From contig JAGMDP010000089.1 of NCBI GenBank assembly GCA_023128635.1, positions 1 to 31,571 of the forward strand: a DNA stretch of 31,571 nucleotides, written 5' to 3'. The DNA is from Candidatus Heimdallarchaeota archaeon. Lineage in GTDB: Archaea; Asgardarchaeota; Heimdallarchaeia; JABLTI01. Positions 7,351 to 15,039 of this stretch are shown piece by piece. Below the pieces are notes generated by a model. The model saw only the letters and a list, made by a program, of their open reading frames with translations, was not told where the DNA came from and did no database searches. The position numbers were made by a program, and so were the translations under genes. Position 1 is the first letter of the stretch, and each line of letters begins with the position of its first letter.

Positions 7351-8613
7351 TTGAAGGAGATTAAAGTCGGAAATATAGTTGGGAAAGTAGGTACGATTGT
7401 CTATGATTATTTAGAAGTCTTAGAGCATCCTGTCGGTACAATAGAAAGATTACCCGTTATAATTGCTCAAGGAGCGAATTCGGGTCCTACGCTATGGTTA
7501 ACAAGTAATATTCATGGGGATGAGTATACTGGTATTCCCGTTATTCATCGAGTGATTAATAGCTTAAACCTTGAAGAGTTAAAGGGAACAATAATAGCAA
7601 TACCGACACTTAATCCTGCTGGTTCTCGAGTAAGAACCAGACATCCATATTACGATAAGAAAGATCCAAACAGACTTTTCCCTGATGGTAATCCATTCAA
7701 AGAAAAACCAAAGGGTGGTATAAAAGAAACAAGTGAAATAACAGTCGATGAAGATAAAAAAGAAGGAGAATTATCCATCAAAACTGAAAAAGTAGTGAAA
7801 ATATCGGTGGAACAAGAAGCCAAAGAACCCAAGACTGTGGACCCACTAGCAATATTCGATAATGAAGAATTATATCCCTCTGTTCAAGAAATGATTTGGA
7901 AAAATTTATTTGAAATAATAAAGGAAACTGCTGATTACTTGTTGGATTTACATAATGCGTTCATAAAGTCCATACCATTCAGTTTTCTAGATAGGGTTCT
8001 GTATAATCCTGATGTAGAAGATGATAAGAAGAAAGCAGAAGACCTTTACAACAGAACGGAAGAAATGGTTCGAGCTTTTGGATTAACGATAGTTCGTGAA
8101 ACAACACCAACGAGATATATACAAAAGAAACTACATCGATCAACTTCAGGTGCAGCGCTAAATTATCTGAGAATACCCTCATTTACAGTAGAACTTGGTA
8201 TGTACCTAGATGTAGAACCGGAATTTGTTGACGCAGCAACAATAGGAGTATTTAATGTTTTAAAATGGGCTAAAATGCTAAATGGAAGTATAGAAAAAAT
8301 AACTTCTGTTCCTGTCATTGCTGAAAATGAAGCAGTCAGATATATCGGTCATCCAAGAACAAAGAAATCTGCAATTATTGATCTCAAGATTAAGAAAGGA
8401 GATTTTGTGAAAAAAGGTGATGTAATTGCTATTGCTCGAGATATTTTCGGTAGACCAATAAAAGAAGAATTTGAAATAAAGACAGAAGTTGATGGATATG
8501 TCTTCATGATCAATGAAGGGATTCTTAGATATCCCAACGAAGAAATCTGTTGGCTAGCATCACCTGATACACAGCCAATGGTTGATAAATGGCCTAAGAA
8601 ATCAAAAAAGTAA
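7351..8613 (+). CDS. Succinylglutamate desuccinylase/aspartoacylase-family metal hydrolase (M14-like)
   Basis: A 420-residue zinc hydrolase of the AstE/AspA family, which cleaves N-acyl amino acids or amide bonds. The zinc ligands are visible as NIHGDE (H55 and E58) and LLDLHN (H201). Also seen are TLNPAGSRVRTR (87-97), D105-P-N-R-L-F-P (the substrate-carboxylate Arg loop), and TVELG with E281 as likely catalytic base. The last 90 residues are a beta-rich domain (IIDLKIKKGDFVKKGDVIA) resembling a biotinyl/lipoyl-like barrel found in this family. An insertion of about 45 charged residues (120-165) separates the Arg loop from the His201 segment and looks disordered. The start is TTG with AGGAG at 7336-7340. 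It sits between two surface-protein genes; whether it acts on them is unknown. Confidence 0.85.
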   Translation: MKEIKVGNIVGKVGTIVYDYLEVLEHPVGTIERLPVIIAQGANSGPTLWLTSNIHGDEYTGIPVIHRVINSLNLEELKGTIIAIPTLNPAGSRVRTRHPYYDKKDPNRLFPDGNPFKEKPKGGIKETSEITVDEDKKEGELSIKTEKVVKISVEQEAKEPKTVDPLAIFDNEELYPSVQEMIWKNLFEIIKETADYLLDLHNAFIKSIPFSFLDRVLYNPDVEDDKKKAEDLYNRTEEMVRAFGLTIVRETTPTRYIQKKLHRSTSGAALNYLRIPSFTVELGMYLDVEPEFVDAATIGVFNVLKWAKMLNGSIEKITSVPVIAENEAVRYIGHPRTKKSAIIDLKIKKGDFVKKGDVIAIARDIFGRPIKEEFEIKTEVDGYVFMINEGILRYPNEEICWLASPDTQPMVDKWPKKSKK

Positions 8614-8625
8614 AAAAGAAAGAAT

Positions 8626-8656
8626 GTGCGTAGAATTTTTTCTACACTTTATTTTT
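8626..8656. terminator. Hairpin between convergent genes, related to 9653-9671
   Basis: GTGCGTAGAA (8626-8635) pairs with TTCTACAC (8640-8647), with a two-base bulge and a TTTT loop. TTTATTTTTG follows on the plus strand and a T-rich run follows on the minus strand, so it can terminate both genes. The flank AAAAAAGAAAGAAT plus GCGTAGAA is shared with the hairpin at 9640-9671. Confidence 0.55.
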
Positions 8657-8658
8657 GA

Positions 8659-9513
8659 TTATTTGCGTCTTTTAAGTATAATTGGTAGGCCAATAATTAG
8701 TGCAAATGCAGGGATAACCATGAACCATTCAAATCCAGGGATGAAGCCCACACCAGGTAAATTGTAACCTACTTGTTCTACCCGTTGTTCAAGTATAGCT
8801 GTTACGGCAGTAAAGTCCATTTGACCTGAATAATTGACGTTTAAATAATATCCTTTTATAGCACCAGTAACTTTGTCAAAAGCAAAAATCATTGTAAATG
8901 TTCCACCATAATTGTGACCTGAAACAGCATTTGTAAACGTCATATCAAAATGCCACTCAAATACAGCTATTGCGGAAGAATTATCAAAACTTCCATCCAT
9001 ATTGGATATTGTCCAATCAGTCCCGTAAAAGCATTCAGAGACAAAAGTATCATTTGCCATAAGAAAGAAAAATTCAGAGAATTCTGTAATATCCACAAAA
9101 AATATCGGAAGTATCTGTGGACCTAAATCCATTTCTGTTTGATTCCATCCTCCTGAATAATTACCGAAAAACAACGGAAAGAACAAGTATAATGTAATAA
9201 CTCCCAAATCAGAAGGATTATTGGTGCCTTCTTCGGTAATACTACCAATTGTCATATTCCAATCAACATCTGAAATACTAGCATCAGTAACTAATACTGT
9301 AAATTGTGTCTTCTCGATATATGTTTCCTCTTCAAAAGCAAAGCCTTCTCCAAACGAGGTATCTGTGCCATAGGTTATATCCCAATTGGATTTTATAACA
9401 TCAAATGTAAAGGTATTACCAATAGCTACATTATAATCAGCTTTTGTTATCGTTGGTGCAATCATAATTATAACAAGAAGAAATGGTATACTTACTTTCA
9501 TTATGTTCGTCAA
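8659..9513 (-). CDS. Secreted membrane-anchored protein with PGF-type C-terminal tail (family member 2)
   Basis: The frame is open from a TTG at 9564, but GGTGA at 9519-9523 lies five bases before a TTG at 9511-9513, the same arrangement as in the neighbour at 9687, so 284 residues is preferred. The N-terminus MTNIMKVSIPFLLVIIM is a signal peptide ending near TKA. The secreted part has many sequons (NMT, NYS, NQT, NDT, NSS). Conserved points are IGNTFTFDVI near the start, WNQTE in the middle and FAFDKVTGAIKGY later. The tail is GYNLP, then GFIPGFEWF, a hydrophobic helix and KRRK. Its final 29 residues match family member 3 at about 21 positions. It is probably anchored by archaeosortase-like processing. 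Function is unknown. Confidence 0.8.
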   Translation of the reverse strand: MTNIMKVSIPFLLVIIMIAPTITKADYNVAIGNTFTFDVIKSNWDITYGTDTSFGEGFAFEEETYIEKTQFTVLVTDASISDVDWNMTIGSITEEGTNNPSDLGVITLYLFFPLFFGNYSGGWNQTEMDLGPQILPIFFVDITEFSEFFFLMANDTFVSECFYGTDWTISNMDGSFDNSSAIAVFEWHFDMTFTNAVSGHNYGGTFTMIFAFDKVTGAIKGYYLNVNYSGQMDFTAVTAILEQRVEQVGYNLPGVGFIPGFEWFMVIPAFALIIGLPIILKRRK

Positions 9514-9639
9514 CTTTTTCACCAAAAATGTATGAACTCTTTTGTATAATATTACAGTTTTCAAATTTTACTTATGAACATTTCTTAAAGAAATAACAAA
9601 GAATCTAATTATAATAGAGAAATGAAAAATGTCAACAAA

Positions 9640-9671
9640 AAAGAAAGAATAAGCGTAGAAAATTTCTACGC
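9640..9671 (-). terminator. Perfect hairpin terminator for the 9687 gene
   Basis: GCGTAGAAA and TTTCTACGC (9653-9661 and 9663-9671) form a perfect nine-base-pair palindrome around one base. On the minus strand, just downstream of the stop at 9687, it is followed by TTATTCTTTCTTTTTT. Its flank and stem match the hairpin at 8626-8647, which suggests it was copied with the gene. Confidence 0.6.
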
Positions 9672-9686
9672 ACTATTTTTTTAGGA

Positions 9687-10598
9687 TTATTTGCGTCTTC
9701 TAATTATAATTGGCAAAGCAACTAGTAGTCCTAGAGCAGGAATTACCAAGAACCACTCAAATCCAGGAATAAATCCACCTGCAAATTGGTAATTTGGTAA
9801 ATTATAACCAGCGAGTTCAGTATGCATATTGTAAGAAAACTCAATAACAGTACTATTAGATGTGCCTTCCATGCTACCTTCTACATGCATTCCTTTCAAA
9901 ACTCCGTTTGCCTTGTTGAAAGCAAATTGGAAGTGATGATCCACGTCATAATTGATTAAGTATGTGTGAGTGCCATTGGTTAATGTATCATTGAAAATTC
10001 CGCCTAAATAAGATTCGAAGAAGAATTCTGAAACACTATCTGTATATTCTGCTTGAATTGAGAGTCCTGACATGCCTGAAGCGGAAATCAATGAAGAGCC
10101 AGTTTGTACTTCTGCGGCAAATTCTGCGAATAAAGTCCAAGTAGCAGCTTCTGGTTCAACAAAAGGTTCTAATAACATTCCAGGAGCTTCTTCTGCTTCT
10201 GTTTGATTCCATTCAATTGGATCAACATATACGAGTGAGAATAACAATGGAAATACAGTCATTAAAAGACCGCCAAATTGGAATCCAAAAGTACTACTAG
10301 AGCCATTTTCTACATAGCTTCCTGCTTGGATTTCGTAGATAGTGGTATTTAAAAGCGAATCATCAAACTCTAATACTTCAACCACTACAGAAGTTCCTGC
10401 AGCGAACGCATGATCATCTACTGTATAACCTGTACCAGTTCCGGTATTAGATCCTACTGTTATAGTCCTTTCTGCAGCAATACAATCAAAGGTAAAAGTA
10501 TCACCTATATCAACACCAAAATTTGCTGTTACTAATTGTGTGGAGAGAAAAAGACTAATCAAAGCTAACGGTATTATAACTTTTAACATTTTTTTCAA
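9687..10598 (-). CDS. Secreted membrane-anchored protein with PGF-type C-terminal tail (family member 3)
   Basis: 303 residues from a TTG at 10596-10598, with GGTGA at 10604-10608 five bases upstream; a GTG at 10607 overlaps this ribosome site and is less likely. The signal peptide is MKKMLKVIIPLALISLFL to about TANA-like LVTANF. The mature protein starts VDIGDTFTFDCI, parallel to IGNTFTFDVI of member 2, and shares WNQTEAEEAPG, a PFVEP step like FFVEP of member 1, and FAFNKANGVLKGM. The tail is GYNLP, GFIPGFEWF, a hydrophobic helix and RRRK. It lies 173 bases upstream of member 2 on the same strand, as a tandem duplicate with its own terminator between. The role at the cell surface is unknown. 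Confidence 0.82.
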   Translation of the reverse strand: MKKMLKVIIPLALISLFLSTQLVTANFGVDIGDTFTFDCIAAERTITVGSNTGTGTGYTVDDHAFAAGTSVVVEVLEFDDSLLNTTIYEIQAGSYVENGSSSTFGFQFGGLLMTVFPLLFSLVYVDPIEWNQTEAEEAPGMLLEPFVEPEAATWTLFAEFAAEVQTGSSLISASGMSGLSIQAEYTDSVSEFFFESYLGGIFNDTLTNGTHTYLINYDVDHHFQFAFNKANGVLKGMHVEGSMEGTSNSTVIEFSYNMHTELAGYNLPNYQFAGGFIPGFEWFLVIPALGLLVALPIIIRRRK

Positions 10599-10809
10599 TT
10601 TATTCACCTTAATAATTAGATATAATTAATTATTGAATAATAAACAGAGTGGAGGATTATCTTTATGAACCTTTCTTTGGTGGCATCATTTTAGTATGCT
10701 TCAATTAATAAAACACAAAATTGAGAAAAGGGGATTTTTGAACTTATGAATGAGTTTAATATGAGTAATTATTATTGTTTGTTCGCAGTCTTCTGTGGAG
10801 TTTATATTC

Positions 10810-12231
10810 TTGCGTTTGTTGAGTTTAACTAGAAAAAAACTATTCTTATTCTTCTTTCTTCTATTGATCAGCAATATTTCTATTGTATTTAGTAATGCTT
10901 TACAGCAATCAGAAATTAACCTTTATCCAAATGCTGGTGATGAATCACAAATACAATCATATGCAGTTGCTATTAATTCTACAAATAACATTCATGCTGT
11001 TTTCAATAAGCAAATACAAATTCATAACTCACTTGAGTATATTGTAACAGGTGCTGATTTCATATGGAATTTGACTTCAAGTATTGTGATAGAGGAAAAT
11101 AGCACATTGAATATTATTGGCAGACCTACTATGGTTGCTGCATCGGATCGATTACAATTAGTTCTTGCTTTTAGTACTGCTGCTGACAGTGGTCTTTTGC
11201 TGATGGAAAAACCGTATTCTGATATCTCTTGGTCTAGTAATATTGTTCAATTAAATGAAACATTTCAGTTTTTAGATCCTGTTTTAGTTAGAAATACAAC
11301 AAATGAAGATCTTTGGCTCTGTTGGAGAGATAATTCTGAAGATTCATACAAGATGTTCTTTTCAGTTTTCAATAGTACTTCTGGAATATGGGGCAATGTA
11401 ATCAAGTTAACAGATCCAAGTGGTGGTAATAGTACTGATTGCAAATTCATATTAGATGTTTCAGGGAATGCTCATTTTGTCTGGTCAGAGGGTCAACTCA
11501 ATCAAGAACGAATTCTTTATCGTAAAGTTTTTTGGAATGGAACAATGGAACCTATTGAAGTTCTGACTGATGGAAACAATAGATGTCGATATCCGGAAAT
11601 TATTATTGATTACAACAATGACTTCAATGTTTTTTGGAGTAATTATACAGTTGTCAATCCAGGAGTAGATTATGGCACTCAGAATATACAAACTACAAGG
11701 AAATCATTCAATGGAACTTGGAGTGAACCATTTGAAATTGCCCCCTATAAACCACCAGATTTCCAGGGTTTTTCGGATGCCAGAATATCATCTGTTGCAA
11801 AGGATTTTGACAACAATCTATGGGTAGCGTTTGAAATAAGGGAACAATATGCTTATCATCAAGGAATAGATATCCGGAAACGAGTTGGTTATACTGATTG
11901 GCAAGCGAGTGAGAGAATATCATTAGCTAATAATCCTGCTATAGATCCACTAATAAAATGTGATAATGTAGGTAATTTGCATTGTTTTTGGTTAGATTTA
12001 CGTCACTCAAATTATGAATTATACTTTAAAATTAGATTTTCCAGTGGTGTTTGGACAAATGAATTTCGTTTATCAATTGATACATCAACATTTGGCGATT
12101 ATTGGCAATTAATTCTAATTGTTTCGGGAGTAATAGCAATAATTTCTTTTCCATTGATAATTCTGGATAGAATTAGAGCAAGAAAACGAAATAAACTGCT
12201 TAAGAGGAAAATTTCTGATTTACAGGAGTAA
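10810..12231 (+). CDS. Secreted beta-propeller-like protein with C-terminal membrane anchor
   Basis: 473 residues if the TTG at 10810 is used; GTGGAG at 10795-10800 then serves as ribosome site nine bases before it (a GTG start at 10795 is the alternative). The signal peptide is a basic TRKK followed by a long Phe/Leu run to about SNA. The body consists of repeated blocks of about 50-60 residues with patterns such as LWLCWRDNSEDSYKMFFSV, AHFVWSEGQ, FNVFWSNYT and LHCFWLDLRHSNYELYFKI. These resemble the W-x-D/R-x-x-x-x-E-I/L-Y-F-K motif of BNR/sialidase-like beta-propellers in secreted archaeal proteins. There are many sequons. One hydrophobic helix near the C-terminus (about 436-458) is followed by a basic cytoplasmic tail. 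No catalytic residues can be assigned. The end overlaps the convergent gene by 12 bases. Confidence 0.7.
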   Translation: MRLLSLTRKKLFLFFFLLLISNISIVFSNALQQSEINLYPNAGDESQIQSYAVAINSTNNIHAVFNKQIQIHNSLEYIVTGADFIWNLTSSIVIEENSTLNIIGRPTMVAASDRLQLVLAFSTAADSGLLLMEKPYSDISWSSNIVQLNETFQFLDPVLVRNTTNEDLWLCWRDNSEDSYKMFFSVFNSTSGIWGNVIKLTDPSGGNSTDCKFILDVSGNAHFVWSEGQLNQERILYRKVFWNGTMEPIEVLTDGNNRCRYPEIIIDYNNDFNVFWSNYTVVNPGVDYGTQNIQTTRKSFNGTWSEPFEIAPYKPPDFQGFSDARISSVAKDFDNNLWVAFEIREQYAYHQGIDIRKRVGYTDWQASERISLANNPAIDPLIKCDNVGNLHCFWLDLRHSNYELYFKIRFSSGVWTNEFRLSIDTSTFGDYWQLILIVSGVIAIISFPLIILDRIRARKRNKLLKRKISDLQE

Positions 12232-12762
12232 ATCTTCAGATGTTATCTCTTCTTGTTTTACGTTCTCAAAATTGGCTATAATCTCAAGATAAACCTCTTT
12301 TGGATATTTAACACCAAAAAATCTGAAAGCAACACGTTTCTTTTCATTTTGATCCGTTTTATAAAAAACAATGGTTCCAAAATTAAATGCACTTGAAATT
12401 ATTGGTGTTTGTCTAATCTTAATTTCAGTTATTTCTACATAATCAAAAGTAAGATTTTTCTTTGCTCGATAAATACTTCTTATTTCAATACCATTGTCAT
12501 CAATCCAATATCTTGGAGCACTAATGATTAGATAAACAACGGTGAATAATATAAAGTTTACAAGCAATGAACCCGCCCAAGATAATTTTGAATAGAGATC
12601 AATTCTTTCAGGAGTTAGATTAAGACCTAGAATTCTTGGATGCACAAGATAGCGCATCATTAAATATAATCCCAGATTTAATATTAGCGTGAAAACCATC
12701 CACTGTATTATATATTCTGCTGAAGCTTTTAGAGAAAAACGACTTGGACTTTTATTACTCAT
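12220..12762 (-). CDS. Membrane protein with PH-like (bPH2/DUF304-type) domain
   Basis: A 180-residue protein with two hydrophobic helices (about 17-42 and 63-83) followed by a beta-rich segment. That segment reads YWIDDNGIEIRSIYRAKKNLTFDYVEITEIKI and later VFYKTDQNEKKRVAFRFFGV. The pattern of helices followed by a PH-like barrel resembles bacterial and archaeal YdbS/YdbT-type bPH2 proteins. The start is ATG with AGGT six bases upstream. The protein at 19978-20673 has the same layout with a longer N-terminus. The role is unknown; membrane-associated binding is inferred. Confidence 0.55.
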   Translation of the reverse strand: MSNKSPSRFSLKASAEYIIQWMVFTLILNLGLYLMMRYLVHPRILGLNLTPERIDLYSKLSWAGSLLVNFILFTVVYLIISAPRYWIDDNGIEIRSIYRAKKNLTFDYVEITEIKIRQTPIISSAFNFGTIVFYKTDQNEKKRVAFRFFGVKYPKEVYLEIIANFENVKQEEITSEDLLL

Positions 12763-12889
12763 TTGGAAACCTACATAGTTTATTATGATATAGTATTCAT
12801 TTAATTTTTCTAGTTTTAGTCTATTTTGAATTATCTATACCTATAATAAAAAAAAGAGAAATGGTAATTTAATGACTATGCTTTCATTC

Positions 12890-13576
12890 TTATGTCTCAG
12901 TAGTTTCATCTTCAGCTTCTTCAGTTTCTTCTTTGACTTCATCGATATCTGGAATTTCAGGGATTTCTATGTCTTCTTCAGGTTCTTTTTCAATATGAGC
13001 TTTTACATCCTCTTCATCAATATCCTCTAATGCGTCCTCAATATCATCAAGGATTTCGTCTTCTGTGAGTTCTTCTTCATCTATTTCTTCTTCGACTGCT
13101 TCTTCCACGGGTTCTAGTTCAATGACTTCCTCAGCAATTTCTTCTGCGATCTCTTCGATTACTTCCTCTTCAACAGCATCATCAACTTCTTCTTCAATGG
13201 CCTCTTCTAAAGTATCCTCGACAGCTTCTTCTAAAACGTCCTCCATAACTTCTAGTTCGTCTTCCTCGGTGACTTCTTTTACTTTCTTCTTCTTTTCCTT
13301 CTTGGGAGCTTTCTTACGTTTCTTGCTGGCACTGACAGAAATGATAATTATTAATGCTATTAAACCTAATACTGTGAAACCCGCGCCTATTAAAAACAAC
13401 ACTGTAAACAGAATTGGAATGTCTGCAATATTGGTCGAAGACAAATCCCACGAGTTTTCATTTAGTACAATTAAAACAGGGGCAATTACCAATAATAGAC
13501 CAAAAACTATTGATGCATAAACGATGGCATTGTATAAACCGCTTCTATCTTTAGATTCTACATCTTCAGCTGTCAT
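12890..13576 (-). CDS. Two-helix membrane protein with long acidic tail
   Basis: 228 residues. Two membrane helices (about 15-37 and 54-81) are followed by a lysine-rich cluster (84-101) and then a tail of about 125 residues made mostly of Glu, Asp, Val and Ile. The tail is heptad-like, with blocks such as VLEEAVEDTLEEAIEEEV, and looks helical and strongly acidic. The positive cluster predicts that the tail is cytoplasmic. I do not recognise the family. Function is unknown; acidic tails can bind cations or basic proteins. The antisense strand gives a spurious serine-rich frame because Glu codons read backwards as Ser/Phe codons. Confidence 0.65.
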   Translation of the reverse strand: MTAEDVESKDRSGLYNAIVYASIVFGLLLVIAPVLIVLNENSWDLSSTNIADIPILFTVLFLIGAGFTVLGLIALIIIISVSASKKRKKAPKKEKKKKVKEVTEEDELEVMEDVLEEAVEDTLEEAIEEEVDDAVEEEVIEEIAEEIAEEVIELEPVEEAVEEEIDEEELTEDEILDDIEDALEDIDEEDVKAHIEKEPEEDIEIPEIPDIDEVKEETEEAEDETTET

Positions 13577-13729
13577 AATTCACACTATTTACAACAGAGA
13601 AATTAAATATTTTGTTAAATGAAAAAGCATTACAAATAGCACTAAATTCGATAAAAGAGAATTTGTTTGGTTTCTTCTTGTTTTCTTAATAAAATAATTC
13701 AATTGGTTACAGAAAGTAAACGATTAGTA

Positions 13730-13740
13730 TTTATAAAAAT
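13730..13740 (+). promoter_or_regulatory. TATA box candidate for the OsmC-like gene
   Basis: TTTATAAAAAT lies about 38-48 bases before the ATG at 13778. This spacing predicts a short leader that contains GGAGG at 13767-13771. Confidence 0.4.
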
Positions 13741-13777
13741 GGTGGTATTATTCTCTTAGAAAGCTTGGAGGCTCGAT

Positions 13778-14182
13778 ATGGAAATTACAAGTAAATGGAT
13801 TGATAAATATAAGTTCAGAGTTGATGATGGTAGGCATCCTTATTTTGAACTTGATGTTCCACCTAAATTTGGTGGTGAAGATACTGCTCCTACTGCATTA
13901 GAAATGGCAGTTATGGCTTTAGCGACATGCTTAGGAACTACCTACAAAATGACTGCAGATCATATGCATTTAACTATAAAAGAATTAGAAGTAAAAGCAA
14001 TTGCGAATAAATCAGATGATATTCATCTATCGGATATACATCTCACTGTTTGTGTGAAATCTCAAGATTCAAAAGAAAAACTTGAACAAGCGTTGCATAT
14101 TGCAAAGAAAAATTGTGCTGTCGATATTATATTCCATCAAACACAGATTCCTATGGAAACAAAATTAGAAATTATTGAATAA
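13778..14182 (+). CDS. OsmC/Ohr-family peroxiredoxin-like protein
   Basis: A 134-residue protein of OsmC length. Members reduce organic hydroperoxides with two cysteines. Both are present: C51 in ALATCLGT and C113 in KKNCAVD. The loop GGEDTAPTALEMAVMAL (32-48) matches the GGEDxxPxPLE signature. The first residues form the expected beta strands. The start is ATG with GGAGG at 13767-13771, six bases upstream, and a TATA candidate at 13730-13740. The downstream poly-T run (14198-14209) may end the transcript. The natural substrate is unknown; a role in peroxide or sulfur-species detoxification in an anaerobe is an inference. Confidence 0.9.
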   Translation: MEITSKWIDKYKFRVDDGRHPYFELDVPPKFGGEDTAPTALEMAVMALATCLGTTYKMTADHMHLTIKELEVKAIANKSDDIHLSDIHLTVCVKSQDSKEKLEQALHIAKKNCAVDIIFHQTQIPMETKLEIIE

Positions 14183-14345
14183 AAGTAATTTCTCTCTTTT
14201 TTTTTTATCGTTATTTCATTATGTCGAAAAAGAAGGTTTTTTAATAATAGAGTCCCACAATATCATATCCCTACAAGATGATAAACATTGAATAAATGTT
14301 AAATACTTGTAGAGCTAAAATAAATTAAGATATTCGGTGTACACT

Positions 14346-14903
14346 ATGTCTTTTGGCAGTATTTTACTCGGAGCCTTAATAGGCGGAGTCATTAGCAGTG
14401 GTGGTATTATTGGCATCACTTTTCTAGCTGCAGTTCCAGCAATTCTATGGTGGCATATGCTGCTCATAGCAGTTGGCGGAACATTTATCGGCGGATTCGT
14501 AGGCGGACTAGTAGCTAAAGGAGGAGGAGCTGGTGCATTAGCAGGCTTACTCTCAGGTCTTTTAGTTTTTCTAGGAACATTTCTATTCGGGTGGCTTTAC
14601 TATAAAGCACAATTAATTGCACTCATAGCATCAGCGCCTGATGTGGCGACTCTGGTCAACGATTTCCTAGTTACATTAGGAATGAATGGAACTCAAGTTG
14701 GAATAATGATTGGTGATTGGATAACACTCAACGCACCTACAATTCCTGAAATGACAGCTTTCGCAAATGGTCAATTCATTTACTTTGCATTGATTGTTGG
14801 TGCAGTCCTAGGTGGATTAGCCGCAGTAGTAAACTTCTTTGCAGGCCTATTTGGTGGCTTGATTACAAGAAAGAAGAAAGAAAGTTATGACTCATATTAT
14901 TAA
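14346..14903 (+). CDS. Gly-rich polytopic membrane protein
   Basis: 185 residues from the ATG at 14346, chosen because GGTG at 14336-14339 lies six bases upstream; the frame is open from a GTG at 14337. Four hydrophobic helices are visible (about 2-28, 33-60, 63-88 and 141-172), the first three being rich in Gly, with blocks like ALIGGVISSGG and GGFVGGLVAKGGGAG that suggest tight helix packing. An external loop of about 50 residues lies between helices 3 and 4. The C-terminus is basic then Tyr-rich (TRKKKESYDSYY). Similar Gly-rich archaeal membrane proteins of unknown function exist (for example the DUF5518 type), but I cannot assign it. A terminator hairpin follows. Confidence 0.6.
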   Translation: MSFGSILLGALIGGVISSGGIIGITFLAAVPAILWWHMLLIAVGGTFIGGFVGGLVAKGGGAGALAGLLSGLLVFLGTFLFGWLYYKAQLIALIASAPDVATLVNDFLVTLGMNGTQVGIMIGDWITLNAPTIPEMTAFANGQFIYFALIVGAVLGGLAAVVNFFAGLFGGLITRKKKESYDSYY

Positions 14904-14913
14904 AAATGATTAA

Positions 14914-14953
14914 CCCTCGTGAAAGTTAACACGGGGAACATTTTTCTTTTTTT
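14914..14953 (+). terminator. Hairpin and T-run terminator
   Basis: CCC-T-CGTG (14914-14921) pairs with CACG-GGG (14930-14936) with one bulged base, followed by TTTTTCTTTTTTT. It begins ten bases after the stop codon of the Gly-rich membrane protein. Confidence 0.6.
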
Positions 14954-15039
14954 CAAAATTTTAAATAATCAATGAATTTTTTATTAATGATAATTATTAT
15001 AACATAGTTACTTCAAGCTTTTAGTTAGGAGATAATAAA

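Noticed and set aside
10746..10832. 28-codon frame (MNEFNMSNYY...) overlapping the beta-propeller start
   Set aside because: The ribosome site is poor (GGGG 14 bases away) and it overlaps the signal-peptide coding region of a well-supported gene.
13065..13520. Plus-strand frame rich in serine (151 codons)
   Set aside because: It is the mirror of the Glu/Asp-rich tail of the minus-strand gene at 12890-13576; Glu codons read in reverse give Ser and Phe. It has no ribosome site of its own.
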